From assembly GCF_030317145.1 (NCBI RefSeq), contig NZ_JASZYE010000004.1:62001-126000 (forward strand): DNA of 64,000 bases, in the 5' to 3' direction. A program made the position numbers and the translations under genes. This document shows, piece after piece, positions 38,162 through 48,221 of the stretch. The number at the start of each line of letters is the position of its first letter. The first letter of the stretch is position 1. This DNA is from Variovorax flavidus. GTDB taxonomy: Bacteria > Pseudomonadota > Gammaproteobacteria > Burkholderiales > Burkholderiaceae_C. A model generated the notes under the pieces. That model had not been told where the DNA came from and made no database searches. It saw nothing but the letters and a program-made list of their open reading frames with translations.

Positions 38162-39472
38162 TCAGCTCTTGTTGGCTTTCTGGAAGCGTTCGAGCAGTTC
38201 GTCGCCGCGCTTCACGATCGAATCCAGGGCTTCCTTGGACGACTTCTTGCCGGACCAGACCTGTTCGAGTTCCTCGTCCTCGATCGCGCGGATCTGCACA
38301 TAGTTGCCCAGGCGGATGCCGCGGCTCTTGTCGGTCACCTTGCGGATCATCTGCGTGACAGCCACGTCCGTGCCCGGGTTCTCCTTGTAGAAGCCCGATT
38401 TCTCGGTGAGCTGGTAGGCCGCGGTGGTCACGGGCAGGTAGCCCGTGCGCTTGTGGCTGGCGGATTGCACTTCAGGCGTCGAGATGAACTTGAAGAACTC
38501 GGCCACGCCCTTGTATTCGGCTGGCTTCTTGCCCGACATCACCCAGAGGCTGGCGCCGCCGATGACGGTGTTCTGCGGAGCGCCCTGCACATCCTGGTAG
38601 TAGGGCAGAGGTGCCAGACCGTAGGCGAACTTGGCGTTCTTGGCCACGTTGCCGTAGAAGCCCGACGAGGTGTTGATCATGGCGCACTCGCCCGACACGA
38701 AGCTGGCTTCCGGCACGTTGCCGCGGCCCTTGTAGACGAAGAGACCCTGCTTGGCCATGTTCGCCAGGTTGTCGATGTGGCGCACGTGCAGCGGCGAGTT
38801 GATCTTCATGCGCGCGTCGAGGCCGGAGAGGCCGTTGTTCTTGGTAGCGAACTCGACGTTGTGCCAGGCCGAGAAGCTTTCGAGCTGGGTCCAGCCTTGC
38901 CAGGCGGTGGTGAACGGGCACTTGTGGCCGGCGGCCTTGAGCTTGGCTGCGGCGGCGACCACTTCGGGCCAGGTCGCCGGGGCCTTGGTCGTGTCCAGGC
39001 CAGCGGCCTTGAAGGCGTCCTTGTTGAAATAGAAGATCGTCGTCGAGCTGTTGAACGGGAAGCTCAGCATCTGGCCGTTCGGCGCCGTGTAGTAGCCGGC
39101 GACCGCGGAGATATAGGCGTTCGGGTCGAACTTCGCGCCGGCGTCCTTCATGACCTGGGCCACCGGGATGACCGCGCCCTTGCTGGCCATCATGGTGGCC
39201 GTGCCCACTTCGAACACCTGCAGGATGTGCGGCGCATTGCCGGCGCGGAAGGCGGCGATCGATGCGGTCATCGATTCATCGTAGGTCCCCTTGTATGTCG
39301 GGATGACCTTGTATTCCTTCTGGCTCTCGTTGAACTGCTTGGCCAGATCGTTGACCCATTCGCCGTTGACGGCAGTCATGGAATGCCACCATTGGATTTC
39401 GGTTTGCGCGAACGCGGGGGTGAACAGCGTCGCGGCAAGCGCCGATGCCATGGCGAGCGTTTTGAATCGCAT
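38162..39472 (-). CDS. ugpB: Periplasmic glycerol-3-phosphate-binding protein
   Basis: This 436-residue solute-binding protein has a signal peptide (MRFKTLAMASALAATLFTPAFA) and mature start QTEIQWWHSMTAVNGEWVNDLAKQFN, the UgpB N-terminus. It captures G3P or glycerophosphodiesters (such as glycerophosphocholine) in the periplasm. CAGGAG precedes the ATG. It is the first gene of the ugp operon and divergent from serA. A candidate -10 TAGCAT lies about 34 bases upstream, with an inverted-repeat site beyond it. Confidence 0.93.
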   Translation of the reverse strand: MRFKTLAMASALAATLFTPAFAQTEIQWWHSMTAVNGEWVNDLAKQFNESQKEYKVIPTYKGTYDESMTASIAAFRAGNAPHILQVFEVGTATMMASKGAVIPVAQVMKDAGAKFDPNAYISAVAGYYTAPNGQMLSFPFNSSTTIFYFNKDAFKAAGLDTTKAPATWPEVVAAAAKLKAAGHKCPFTTAWQGWTQLESFSAWHNVEFATKNNGLSGLDARMKINSPLHVRHIDNLANMAKQGLFVYKGRGNVPEASFVSGECAMINTSSGFYGNVAKNAKFAYGLAPLPYYQDVQGAPQNTVIGGASLWVMSGKKPAEYKGVAEFFKFISTPEVQSASHKRTGYLPVTTAAYQLTEKSGFYKENPGTDVAVTQMIRKVTDKSRGIRLGNYVQIRAIEDEELEQVWSGKKSSKEALDSIVKRGDELLERFQKANKS

Positions 39473-39520
39473 GAAGACTCCTGAGGGGGGAAATAAAAAG
39501 CGCGAATGCTAGGTCGCTTG

Positions 39521-39542
39521 TATGACACGACAGCGTCACATA
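39521..39542. promoter_or_regulatory. Inverted-repeat operator candidate upstream of ugpB
   Basis: Read toward ugpB the 22 bases follow TATG-N2-ACG-N4-CGT-N2-CATA, a symmetric dyad with 14 of 22 bases matching. It overlaps the place of a -35 box for a TAGCAT -10 at 39511-39506, fitting a regulator site. It does not match a Pho box. Confidence 0.35.
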
Positions 39543-39625
39543 TTTTTCGCGCCGGGCGCATTGTTCACCAGCCGGGGAAACCCTTTTTGGTGCAACGCCC
39601 CACCGCCTGCATGTTGCGGCGCACC

Positions 39626-39635
39626 ATGCTAGCAT
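39626..39635 (+). promoter_or_regulatory. Candidate -10 of serA within a short palindrome
   Basis: ATGCTAGCAT is a perfect 10-base palindrome containing TAGCAT preceded by TGC (extended -10 form). It lies 65 bases before the serA ATG. No -35 is clear. Confidence 0.3.
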
Positions 39636-39699
39636 CGCGCTCCCTTTTTTCGGCTCTGCCGGCTCTGGCTTTGGGGTTCGGGCGGGCCTCCGCACTCGC

Positions 39700-40929
39700 A
39701 TGAGCAAGACCTCCCTCGACAAAAGCAAGATCAAGTTCCTCCTGCTGGAAGGCATCCATCCTTCGGCGGTCGAGGTGTTGCATGCGGCCGGCTATACGAA
39801 CGTCGAATCGCTCTCCGGCGCCTTGCCGGATGCCGAGCTGAAGGCGCGCATTGCCGACGTTCACTTCCTGGGCATCCGGTCGCGCACGCAGCTGACGGCC
39901 GAGGTGTTCGCCGAGGCGCAGAAGCTCGTGGCCGTCGGTTGCTTCTGCATCGGCACCAACCAGGTCGACCTGGATGCGGCGCGCGAGCACGGCGTCGTCG
40001 TCTTCAATGCTCCCTATTCCAATACACGCTCGGTGGCCGAGCTGGTGTTGGCCGAGGCCATCCTGTTGCTGCGCGGCGTGCCCGAGAAGAGCGCCGTCGC
40101 ACACCGCGGCGGCTGGCTCAAGACGGCCGACAACGCTTTCGAGATCCGCGGCAAGACGCTGGGCATCGTGGGCTACGGCTCCATCGGCGCGCAGCTGTCG
40201 GTGCTGGCCGAGGCGCTCGGCATGCAGGTGGCATTCTTTGACGTCGTCACCAAGCTGCCCTTGGGCAATGCACGCCAGGTGCGGCTCCTGCCTGACCTGC
40301 TGGCGCAGAGCGACATCGTGAGCCTGCACGTCCCGGAGACACAGGCCACGCAGTGGATGATCGGCGCGACGGAGATCGCGGCCATGAAGCCCGGCGCCAT
40401 CCTGATCAATGCCTCCCGTGGCACGGTGGTCGAGATCGAGGCCCTGGCTGGCGCCCTCAAGGAGAAAAAGCTGCTGGGCGCCGCCATCGACGTGTTCCCG
40501 GTCGAGCCGCGCAGCAACAAGGACGAGTTCCAGTCGCCGCTGCGCGGGCTGGACAACGTGATCCTCACGCCGCACATCGGCGGATCGACCATGGAGGCGC
40601 AGGCCAACATCGGCCTCGAAGTGGCCGAGAAACTCGTGAAGTACAGCGACAACGGCACTTCGACCTCGTCCGTCAACTTCCCCGAGGTGGCGCTGCCGGC
40701 CCATCCGGGCAAGCACCGGCTGCTGCACATCCACCGCAACGTGCCGGGCGTGCTGTCGGAGATCAACCGGATCTTCTCGGACAACAACATCAACATCTCC
40801 TCGCAATACCTGCAGACCAACGAGAAGGTGGGCTACGTGGTGACCGACATCGATGCGGAGTCGTCCGACCTGGCCCTGGAAAAGCTCGCCAAGGTGCCTG
40901 GAACCATCCGCAGCCGCGTCCTGTTCTGA
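39700..40929 (+). CDS. serA: D-3-phosphoglycerate dehydrogenase
   Basis: SerA oxidises 3-phosphoglycerate, the first step of serine synthesis. The 409-residue protein is the E. coli-like type (410 residues): catalytic/Rossmann parts (GCFCIGTNQVDLDAA; GKTLGIVGYGSIGAQLS; INASRGTVVEIEAL; LTPHIGGSTMEAQ) and a C-terminal ACT domain (about 335-409; VPGVLSEINRIFSDNNINISSQYLQ), likely giving serine feedback control. E. coli SerA also reduces 2-oxoglutarate to D-2-hydroxyglutarate. A terminator follows, then a large flavoprotein gene that may recycle that product. Confidence 0.95.
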   Translation: MSKTSLDKSKIKFLLLEGIHPSAVEVLHAAGYTNVESLSGALPDAELKARIADVHFLGIRSRTQLTAEVFAEAQKLVAVGCFCIGTNQVDLDAAREHGVVVFNAPYSNTRSVAELVLAEAILLLRGVPEKSAVAHRGGWLKTADNAFEIRGKTLGIVGYGSIGAQLSVLAEALGMQVAFFDVVTKLPLGNARQVRLLPDLLAQSDIVSLHVPETQATQWMIGATEIAAMKPGAILINASRGTVVEIEALAGALKEKKLLGAAIDVFPVEPRSNKDEFQSPLRGLDNVILTPHIGGSTMEAQANIGLEVAEKLVKYSDNGTSTSSVNFPEVALPAHPGKHRLLHIHRNVPGVLSEINRIFSDNNINISSQYLQTNEKVGYVVTDIDAESSDLALEKLAKVPGTIRSRVLF

Positions 40930-40935
40930 CTCTCC

Positions 40936-40958
40936 GGCAGGCCCCGCGGGCCTGCCTT
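40936..40958 (+). terminator. Terminator after serA, abutting a -10 box
   Basis: GGCAGGCCC (40936-40944) and GGGCCTGCC (40948-40956) form a perfect 9-bp stem with a CGC loop, followed only by TT. TAAAAT at 40958-40963 directly abuts it and could be the -10 of the next gene (start 41014). A compact end-and-restart arrangement. Confidence 0.6.
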
Positions 40959-41013
40959 AAAATGCACGCCCCTGGTTGATGGGCGCGCAGCGCCCGACCG
41001 AGGCCACTCCCCG

Positions 41014-44000
41014 ATGAATGCTCCGACCGCTTTGACGGCGTTGTTGTCGCAGGCCGCAGAGCCTGTGCGATTGCGTGAGATCCCCTACAACTACACCAGC
41101 TTCTCCGATCGCGAGATCGTGATTCGCCTGCTGGGCGAGCGAGGCTGGGAACTCCTGCAGATCCTGCGCTCCGAGCGCCGAACCGGCCGATCCGCCCGCA
41201 TGCTCTACGAGGTGCTGGGCGACATCTGGGTCGTGCAGCGGAATCCCTATCTCGTCGACGACCTGCTCGACAATCCGCGCCGGCGTGGCCAGCTGGTGGA
41301 CGCGCTCAACCACCGCCTGACCGAAGTGCAGAAGCGCCGCACGCCCGACAGCGATGCCCAGCGCGACCTGCTCGTCGGCGAACTGACCGGCCTGGTGGCC
41401 CAGGCGATCTCGGCCTTCGACACCATGTTCCGCGACGTCGCAGCCCTGCGGCGCAAGGCCACGCGCACGCTGCGCCGGCTCACCGCCAAGGACAACATCA
41501 AGTTCGACGGGCTCTCGCGTGTGTCGCACGTGACCGACGCGACCGACTGGCGCGTCGAATACCCCTTCGTCGTGCTGACGCCCGACACGGAGGCCGAGAT
41601 GGCCGGGCTGGTCAAGGGCTGCATCGAACTGGGCCTGACCATCATTCCGCGCGGAGGCGGCACCGGCTACACGGGCGGCGCGATCCCGTTGACCTGGAAC
41701 AGCGTCGTCATCAACACCGAGAAGCTCGAGGCGATGACCGAGGTCGAGACGATCTCGCTGCCGGGGCTGGACAACCCGGTGCCGACGATCTGGACCGAAG
41801 CGGGCGTCGTCACCCAGCGCGTGGCCGACGCGGCCGAACGCGCGGGCTTCGTGTTCGCGGTCGATCCGACCTCGGCCGAGGCTTCGTGCGTGGGCGGCAA
41901 CGTCGCGATGAATGCCGGCGGCAAGAAGGCGGTGCTCTGGGGCACTGCGCTGGACAACCTCGCGTCCTGGCGCATGGTCACGCCGCAGGCCGAGTGGCTG
42001 GAGGTCACGCGTGTCGGCCACAACCTCGGCAAGATCCATGACGCCGAAAGCGCCGTGTTCGAACTGCAGTACTTCGCCGCCGACGGCAAGACCGCACTAC
42101 GCGCCGAGCGACTGGAGATCCCCGGCAAGACCTTCCGCAAGGAAGGCCTCGGCAAGGACGTGACCGACAAGTTCCTCTCGGGCCTGCCCGGCATCCAGAA
42201 GGAAGGCTGCGACGGCCTGATCACCAGTGCGCGCTGGATCGTGCACCGCATGGCGGCGCACACGCGCACGGTCTGCCTCGAGTTCTTCGGCAACGCGAAG
42301 GATGCGGTGCCGAGCATCGTCGAGATCAAGGACTTCATGTTCGCCGAGCAGAAGCGCTCCGGCGTCCTGCTGGCCGGCCTGGAGCATCTGGACGACCGCT
42401 ATCTCAAGGCGGTCGGCTATGCGACCAAGTCGAAGAAGCACGGCGGCCTGCCGAAGATGGTGCTGTTCGGCGACATCGCCGGCGACGACGCCGACGCCGT
42501 GGCGCGCGTGACCTCCGAGGTGGTGCGCATCGCGAATTCGCGCAGCGGCGAGGGCTTCATCGCCATCAGCCCCGAGGCGCGCAAGAAATTCTGGCTCGAC
42601 CGCAAGCGCACGGCCGCCATCAGCAAGCACACCAACGCCTTCAAGATCAATGAAGACGTGGTGATCCCGCTGCCGCGCATGGCCGAGTACACGGACGGCA
42701 TCGAGCGCATCAACATCGAGCTGTCGCTGCAGAACAAGATCGCGCTGGCCGACGAGCTCGAAGCCTTCCTGGCGCGCGGCAACCTGCCGCTGGGCAAGAG
42801 CGACGACGCCAACGACATCCCGTCGGCCGAGTTGCTGGAAGACCGCGTGGCGCAGGCTGTGGCGCTGGTGCGCGAGGTGCGCGCGTTGTGGCAAGGGTGG
42901 CTCGACAACGTCGAGGCGCTGTTCCCGCAGCTGCAGGACCATTCGCTGCGCGCGAGCTGGAAGACCCAGGTCCGCGCGCCGCTGGCAACCATCTTCTCGG
43001 GTGCCGAGTTCGCGCCGATCCTGGCCGAGTGCAACGAGATCCACAAGCGTGTGCTCAAGGGCCGCGTGTGGGTCGCGCTCCACATGCACGCGGGCGACGG
43101 CAACGTGCACACCAACATCCCCGTCAACAGCGACAACTACGAGATGCTGCAGACTGCCCATGCGGCCGTCGCACGCATCATGGTGCTGGCGCGCAGTCTC
43201 GACGGGGTCATCTCGGGCGAGCACGGCATCGGCATCACCAAGCTCGAATTCCTGAGCGACGACGAGTTGCAGCCCTTCACCGACTACAAGCGCCGAGTCG
43301 ACCCCGAAGGCCGGTTCAACAAGGGCAAGCTGCTGCGCAGCAACGAACACCAGGCGCAGGACGGGCGCGCCCTGCAGGCGGACCTGACCAATGCCTACAC
43401 GCCGAGCTTCGGCCTGATGGGCCACGAGTCGATCATCATGCAGCAGAGCGACATCGGCGCCATTGCCGACAGCGTCAAGGACTGCCTGCGCTGCGGCAAG
43501 TGCAAGCCGGTCTGCGCGACGCACGTGCCGCGCGCCAACCTGCTCTATTCGCCGCGCAACAAGATCCTCGCGACCTCGCTGCTGGTCGAGGCCTTCCTCT
43601 ACGAGGAGCAGACCCGGCGCGGCGTGAGCATCAAGCACTGGGAAGAGTTCGAGGACGTGGCCGATCACTGCACGGTCTGCCACAAGTGCCTCTCGCCGTG
43701 CCCGGTCAAGATCGACTTCGGCGACGTGTCGATGAACATGCGCAACCTGCTGCGCAAGATGGGCCAGAAGTCCTTCCGGCCCGGCAATGCGGCGGCGATG
43801 TTCTTCCTCAACGCGACCAATCCGCAGACCATCAAGATGATGCGAACGGGCATGGTCGACATCGGGTTCAAGGCACAGCGCCTGGCCAACGACCTGCTGC
43901 GCGGCCTCGCGAAGAAGCAGACGGCCGCACCGCCCGCCACGCTCGGGCCGGCGCCGGTCAAGGAGCAGGTGATCCACTTCATCAACAAGAAGATGCCCGG

Positions 44001-44901
44001 CGGATTGCCCAAGAAGACGGCGCGCGCGCTGCTCGACATCGAGGATGCGGACTACGTGCCGATCATTCGCGACCCGAAGACGACCACGCCCGAGACCGAG
44101 GCGGTGTTCTATTTCCCGGGTTGCGGCTCGGAGCGGCTTTTCTCGCAGGTGGGCCTCGCCACGCAGGCCATGCTGTGGCATGCGGGCGTGCAGACCGTGC
44201 TGCCGCCTGGCTACCTGTGCTGCGGCTATCCGCAGCGCGGCAGCGGGCAGTTCGACAAGGCCGAGAAGATGATCACCGACAACCGGGTGCTCTTCCACCG
44301 CGTCGCCAATACGCTGAACTACCTCGACATCAAGACCGTGGTGGTGAGTTGCGGCACCTGCTACGACCAGCTGCAGGGCTACCAGTTCGACAAGATCTTC
44401 CCGGGCTGCCGGATCATCGACATCCACGAGTACCTGCTGGAGAAGGGCATCACGCTCGCCGATGCTGGCGGCGGAGGCTACCTCTATCACGACCCCTGCC
44501 ACACGCCGATGAAGCTGCAGGATCCGATGAAGACCGTCAAGGCGCTCGTCGGTGACAACGTGCTCAAGAACGACCGCTGCTGCGGCGAGTCGGGCACGCT
44601 GGGCGTGACGCGCCCGGACATCTCGACGCAGATCCGCTTCCGCAAGGAAGAGGAGCTCCGCAAGGGCGAGGCCGCGCTGCGCGATGCTGGCAAGGTGGCG
44701 CCCACGGACAACGTCAAGATTCTCACGAGCTGCCCAAGCTGCCTGCAAGGCCTGAGCCGCTACGGCAATGACTTGAACAACGGCCTGCTCGAAGCCGACT
44801 ACATCGTGGTCGAGATGGCCAACAAGATCCTGGGCGAGAGCTGGATGCCAGAGTACGTGGCCGCTGCCAACCAGGGCGGCATCGAACGCGTGCTGGTGTG
44901 A
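41014..44901 (+). CDS. DUF3683 / FAD-linked oxidoreductase / Fe-S fusion, putative D-2-hydroxyacid dehydrogenase
   Basis: This 1295-residue protein has four parts. DUF3683 (about 20-150; [24 protein letters not shown]) comes first. An FAD-binding PCMH domain follows (about 170-330; [31 protein letters not shown]). Then comes an FAD-oxidase C-terminal domain (about 400-780) with metal/substrate block [13 protein letters not shown] and [12 protein letters not shown]. Last are two 4Fe-4S motifs ([11 protein letters not shown] and [14 protein letters not shown]) and two CCG modules ([30 protein letters not shown]). The build resembles the GlcD+GlcF/YdiJ class, which oxidises D-lactate, glycolate or D-2-hydroxyglutarate into the quinone pool. 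Its place after serA favours D-2-hydroxyglutarate, by inference only. Confidence 0.85.
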   Translation: MNAPTALTALLSQAAEPVRLREIPYNYTSFSDREIVIRLLGERGWELLQILRSERRTGRSARMLYEVLGDIWVVQRNPYLVDDLLDNPRRRGQLVDALNHRLTEVQKRRTPDSDAQRDLLVGELTGLVAQAISAFDTMFRDVAALRRKATRTLRRLTAKDNIKFDGLSRVSHVTDATDWRVEYPFVVLTPDTEAEMAGLVKGCIELGLTIIPRGGGTGYTGGAIPLTWNSVVINTEKLEAMTEVETISLPGLDNPVPTIWTEAGVVTQRVADAAERAGFVFAVDPTSAEASCVGGNVAMNAGGKKAVLWGTALDNLASWRMVTPQAEWLEVTRVGHNLGKIHDAESAVFELQYFAADGKTALRAERLEIPGKTFRKEGLGKDVTDKFLSGLPGIQKEGCDGLITSARWIVHRMAAHTRTVCLEFFGNAKDAVPSIVEIKDFMFAEQKRSGVLLAGLEHLDDRYLKAVGYATKSKKHGGLPKMVLFGDIAGDDADAVARVTSEVVRIANSRSGEGFIAISPEARKKFWLDRKRTAAISKHTNAFKINEDVVIPLPRMAEYTDGIERINIELSLQNKIALADELEAFLARGNLPLGKSDDANDIPSAELLEDRVAQAVALVREVRALWQGWLDNVEALFPQLQDHSLRASWKTQVRAPLATIFSGAEFAPILAECNEIHKRVLKGRVWVALHMHAGDGNVHTNIPVNSDNYEMLQTAHAAVARIMVLARSLDGVISGEHGIGITKLEFLSDDELQPFTDYKRRVDPEGRFNKGKLLRSNEHQAQDGRALQADLTNAYTPSFGLMGHESIIMQQSDIGAIADSVKDCLRCGKCKPVCATHVPRANLLYSPRNKILATSLLVEAFLYEEQTRRGVSIKHWEEFEDVADHCTVCHKCLSPCPVKIDFGDVSMNMRNLLRKMGQKSFRPGNAAAMFFLNATNPQTIKMMRTGMVDIGFKAQRLANDLLRGLAKKQTAAPPATLGPAPVKEQVIHFINKKMPGGLPKKTARALLDIEDADYVPIIRDPKTTTPETEAVFYFPGCGSERLFSQVGLATQAMLWHAGVQTVLPPGYLCCGYPQRGSGQFDKAEKMITDNRVLFHRVANTLNYLDIKTVVVSCGTCYDQLQGYQFDKIFPGCRIIDIHEYLLEKGITLADAGGGGYLYHDPCHTPMKLQDPMKTVKALVGDNVLKNDRCCGESGTLGVTRPDISTQIRFRKEEELRKGEAALRDAGKVAPTDNVKILTSCPSCLQGLSRYGNDLNNGLLEADYIVVEMANKILGESWMPEYVAAANQGGIERVLV

Positions 44902-45344
44902 CGGACATGCGCGTCACGGGCTGCCCCCTGTGCGATGACCTCGGCGGCCGGTTGGTCTTCGACGCGGCGAAGCTGCGCGTGATCCATGCAGCAGAGGCGA
45001 ACTTTCCTGCCTTCTATCGCGTCGTGTGGAAGGACCACGTGGCCGAATGGTCCGACCTGTCGCCCGAGGACCGCGCCCTTTGCATGGAGGCGGTGGCCGT
45101 GGTGGAGCAGGGCCTGCGCGAGGCATTGGCGCCCGCCAAGATCAATCTCGCCGCACTTGGCAACATGGTGCCGCATCTGCACTGGCATGTGATTGCTCGC
45201 TTCGACTGGGACACGCGCTTTCCGTCTCCCGTGTGGGCGTCGGCACAGCGCCAGCCCGACGCCGGGCGGGAAGCCTCGGTCGAGGCAAAGCTGCCGGCAA
45301 TGGAGCGCGACATGATCCAGCGTCTGGCGACAAGGAGTTTCTGA
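44898..45344 (+). CDS. HIT-family hydrolase
   Basis: A protein of 145-148 residues with the histidine triad [14 protein letters not shown] (H-x-H-x-H), so a nucleotide hydrolase or transferase of the HIT superfamily. An N-terminal CPLC motif may bind zinc with other residues. GTG 44898 overlaps the preceding stop (GTGA); ATG 44907 is an alternative. It is followed, sharing one base, by a DUF971 gene. Confidence 0.88.
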   Translation: MTDMRVTGCPLCDDLGGRLVFDAAKLRVIHAAEANFPAFYRVVWKDHVAEWSDLSPEDRALCMEAVAVVEQGLREALAPAKINLAALGNMVPHLHWHVIARFDWDTRFPSPVWASAQRQPDAGREASVEAKLPAMERDMIQRLATRSF

Positions 45345-45757
45345 TGGCAGGTTTGAAATCGGGCGCACCGACGCCCCAGTCGATCACCTTGCACAGCCAA
45401 TCGCGTGTGCTGGAGGTGGGCTTTTCCGATGGTGCGACCTTCCGCATTCCCTTCGAGCTGATGCGCATCTATTCGCCCTCGGCGGAAGTGCAGGGCCACG
45501 GACCGGGCCAGGAAGTGCTGCAGACCGGCAAGCGCAACGTCGGCCTGATCGACCTGCAACCGGTGGGCAACTACGCCGTGCAGCCGACTTTCAGCGATGG
45601 CCATGACAGCGGGATCTTCTCGTGGGACCTGCTGTACGAACTCGGCACTCGCCAGGAGGAACTCTGGGCCGAGTACGAGCAGCGCCTCGCTGCAGCGGGC
45701 GTGGACCGGGATGCCCCGATGCCCGAAAAGGGCGGGCACGCCTGCGGTAGCCATTGA
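45344..45757 (+). CDS. DUF971 (gamma-butyrobetaine hydroxylase-like N-terminal domain) protein
   Basis: This 137-residue protein is mostly one DUF971 domain (ITLHSQSRVLEVGFSDGATFRIPFELMRIYSPSAEVQGHG and GNYAVQPTFSDGHDSGIFSWDLLYEL). The C-terminus has GGHACGSH. In other proteins this domain is fused to Fe-S assembly ATPases or dioxygenases; the free form has no proven role. The start ATG shares a base with the HIT stop, and AAGGAG sits at 45332-45337. ubiE follows after 69 bases. Confidence 0.87.
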   Translation: MAGLKSGAPTPQSITLHSQSRVLEVGFSDGATFRIPFELMRIYSPSAEVQGHGPGQEVLQTGKRNVGLIDLQPVGNYAVQPTFSDGHDSGIFSWDLLYELGTRQEELWAEYEQRLAAAGVDRDAPMPEKGGHACGSH

Positions 45758-45826
45758 TCACGAAAGTCCGGTGTCCCTGCGGGGTCGTCGGCTTGATGCG
45801 AACGCTTCCGGCCTAACATCGGGAGC

Positions 45827-46558
45827 ATGAGTACCACCCATTTCGGCTTTGAATCGGTCGACGAAAGCGACAAGGCCCGCCGCGTACGCGGTGTCTTCGA
45901 CTCGGTAGCAACGCGCTACGACCTCATGAACGACCTCATGTCCATGGGGCTTCATCGCGCTTGGAAGGCCTACACGGTGATGGTCGCGAACGTGGGCGAG
46001 GGCTCGAAGGTGCTCGACATCGCCGGTGGCACGGGCGACCTGGCGCTCGCTTTCGCCAAGAAGGTCGGCAGCACCGGCGAGGTGGTCCACACCGACATCA
46101 ACGAGGCCATGCTGCGCACAGGTCGTGACCGGCTGCTGGATGCCGGCGTTGCCTTGCCCACGCTGGTCTGCGACGCGGAAAAACTGCCCTTTCCGGACAA
46201 CCATTTCGACGTGGTGACAGTCGCCTTCGGCCTGCGCAACATGACCCACAAGGACGCCGCGCTGAAGGAGATGAACCGCGTGCTGAAGCCACGCGGCAAG
46301 TTGCTCGTGCTTGAATTTTCCAAGGTCGCCAAGCCGCTGCAGAAGGCCTACGACTGGTATTCGTTCAGTGTGCTGCCACGCCTGGGCAAGGTGGTCGCTG
46401 GCGACGATGCCAGCTACCGCTATCTCGCCGAATCGATTCGCATGCATCCCACCCAGGAAGAACTCAAGACCCTGATGAAGGAGGGCGGTTTCGGGCATGT
46501 GGACTATCACAACATGACTGGCGGTGTTGTCGCCCTGCATGTTGGAATCAAGTGTTGA
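45827..46558 (+). CDS. ubiE: Ubiquinone C-methyltransferase UbiE
   Basis: UbiE adds the C2 methyl group in ubiquinone (and menaquinone) synthesis. The 243-residue protein has the SAM motif [39 protein letters not shown], and the C-terminal [17 protein letters not shown] typical of the family. It starts the cluster ubiE-Tim44-ubiJ-ubiB. A weak TTGATG/TAACAT pair lies 29-34 bases upstream. Confidence 0.96.
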   Translation: MSTTHFGFESVDESDKARRVRGVFDSVATRYDLMNDLMSMGLHRAWKAYTVMVANVGEGSKVLDIAGGTGDLALAFAKKVGSTGEVVHTDINEAMLRTGRDRLLDAGVALPTLVCDAEKLPFPDNHFDVVTVAFGLRNMTHKDAALKEMNRVLKPRGKLLVLEFSKVAKPLQKAYDWYSFSVLPRLGKVVAGDDASYRYLAESIRMHPTQEELKTLMKEGGFGHVDYHNMTGGVVALHVGIKC

Positions 46559-46587
46559 ACAATTTTGTTTGCCGAAGAGGAGACGTC

Positions 46588-47622
46588 ATGAAGAATTTCT
46601 GGTCCGTGATGCTGGTGTGTGCGCTGGCCATCGTGAGCATCGATGCCGACGCTGCCCGCATGGGCGGCGGAAAGTCGTTCGGCAAGCAGTCCGGTAACGT
46701 CACCCAGCGCCAGGCGACCCCGCCTGCCACAACGCCTGCCACGCCGGGCGCTCCCGCACAGAACGTCAACAACGCCGCGGCCAAGCCCGCGCCGGCCGCT
46801 GCCCCTGCAGCAGCCCCCAAGCGTCCGTGGGCCGGCATGCTGGGCGGTCTGGCCGCAGGCCTGGGCCTGGCATGGCTCGCACACTCGCTGGGTCTCGGCG
46901 CTGCCTTCGGCAACATCCTGCTGATCGGCTTGCTGGTGCTGGCAGCCGTGGTCGTTTGGCGCATCTTTGCGGCGCGTTCGCGCAACAGCGCTGCGCCACG
47001 GGCCGGCGGCTTCGCCTTCCAGGGCGCGGGCAACCCCGCAGACGCCACTGCGCCTGCGCAGTACAGCCCCAACAACGTGGGCAATGACGCGTCGGCCCGT
47101 CCTTGGGAACGCAATGCCGCCGCTTTCGACACGACGCCGGCGCACCCGCATCAGTCGGGCTCGTCGATGGCAGGCGCAGCCGCCGCGGGTGGCAGCATCA
47201 TCGGCTCGGCGCTGGCCGGATCGCAAAGCTGGGGCATCCCCGCCGGCTTCGATACGGATGGCTTCCTGACGGCAGCCAAGCGCAATTTCGTGACGCTGCA
47301 GGACGCCTGGGACCGTGCCGACATCGGCATGCTGCGCTCGATGATGACCGACGGCATGGTCGGCGAGATCCGCCAGCAACTGGCCGAGCGCGAGAACCAC
47401 ACCGGCGGCCAGCCGAACAAGACCGAGGTCGTGATGCTCGACGCCAAGCTGCTGGGCATCGAGGAGCTTCCGGACGCCTACCTGGCCAGCGTGGAATTCT
47501 CCGGAATGATCCGCGAGGACGTCTCATCCGGCCCGAGCCCGTTCCGTGAAGTGTGGAACATGACCAAGCCGACCAGCGGTTCCAGTGGCTGGCTGGTCGC
47601 CGGAGTGCAGGCACTTCAGTAA
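46588..47622 (+). CDS. Tim44-like domain membrane protein
   Basis: This 344-residue protein has a signal peptide (MKNFWSVMLVCALAIVSIDADA) and a long low-complexity Ala/Pro/Gln/Asn segment (about 30-78). A glycine-rich double helix at about 82-128 (WAGMLGGLAAGLGLAWLAHSLGLGAAFGNILLIGLLVLAAVVVW) and a second disordered stretch follow. The C-terminal Tim44-like domain (about 220-344) contains FLTAAKRNFVTLQDAWDRADIGMLRSMMTDGM. Tim44 of mitochondria links the import channel to Hsp70; the bacterial role is unknown. AGAGGAG precedes ATG 46588. It sits between two ubiquinone genes. Confidence 0.83.
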   Translation: MKNFWSVMLVCALAIVSIDADAARMGGGKSFGKQSGNVTQRQATPPATTPATPGAPAQNVNNAAAKPAPAAAPAAAPKRPWAGMLGGLAAGLGLAWLAHSLGLGAAFGNILLIGLLVLAAVVVWRIFAARSRNSAAPRAGGFAFQGAGNPADATAPAQYSPNNVGNDASARPWERNAAAFDTTPAHPHQSGSSMAGAAAAGGSIIGSALAGSQSWGIPAGFDTDGFLTAAKRNFVTLQDAWDRADIGMLRSMMTDGMVGEIRQQLAERENHTGGQPNKTEVVMLDAKLLGIEELPDAYLASVEFSGMIREDVSSGPSPFREVWNMTKPTSGSSGWLVAGVQALQ

Positions 47623-47666
47623 GCGCTCGGCGATTCGATCGGGTCGCAAGCCCGGATAATGGGGAC

Positions 47667-48221
47667 ATGGTTACACCATCGTCCCCATTTTCATTTCTCG
47701 ACGACCTGTTCAATCGCGTCGGCAGCCGCCTCCAGCCGCCGGCCTGGGCGGTTCACGAGATCCAGCACCGCACGGTGCTCTTCCTGAACCATGTGCTCCA
47801 ACAGGAGCCCGAGGCACAGCAGCGCCTCATGCGCCAGCAAGGCCGCGTGGTGCAGTTCGAGTGGCGCTTCGTGACGATGAAGTTCGTCGCCACGCCGGCC
47901 GGCCTGCTCGACCTGGCGCCCGAAGGCGCCACGGCAGAACTCACGCTGACCGTGACCGAGGAGTCTCCCTTCGGCCTCGCACGCGCGGCATTCCGGGGCG
48001 AGAAGCCCGCCGTGCGCATCGAGGGTGACGTTCAGCTTGCGGCAGAGGTCAACTGGCTGGTCGACCATGTGCGCTGGGATGTGGAGGACGACCTTGCGCG
48101 CGCCATCGGCGATGTGCCCGCGCACACGATCGCGACGGGCGCCCGCCGCGTGGTGGAAGCGCTGCGGCACTTTGTCGGCGAGCGCTCCGGCAAGGCCGGC
48201 GGGCCTGCGGGCACCGAATGA
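47667..48221 (+). CDS. ubiJ: Ubiquinone biosynthesis accessory factor UbiJ
   Basis: This 184-residue SCP2-like lipid-binding protein scaffolds the soluble ubiquinone-making complex with UbiK. The N-terminal part resembles an SCP2 domain, with [22 protein letters not shown]. The later part is helical and acidic ([25 protein letters not shown]). The start is ATG 47667. Its stop overlaps the ubiB start by four bases, the usual ubiJ-ubiB coupling. Confidence 0.9.
   Translation: MVTPSSPFSFLDDLFNRVGSRLQPPAWAVHEIQHRTVLFLNHVLQQEPEAQQRLMRQQGRVVQFEWRFVTMKFVATPAGLLDLAPEGATAELTLTVTEESPFGLARAAFRGEKPAVRIEGDVQLAAEVNWLVDHVRWDVEDDLARAIGDVPAHTIATGARRVVEALRHFVGERSGKAGGPAGTE

Noticed and set aside
39473-39560. 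A Pho box for ugpB
   Set aside because: Only isolated CTGTC-like bits occur; no pair of CTGTCAT-type heptamers with 4-base spacing is present.
42097-44748. An 883-codon open frame antisense to the DUF3683 dehydrogenase
   Set aside because: Same shadow effect; the plus-strand protein has four recognised domains and Fe-S motifs.
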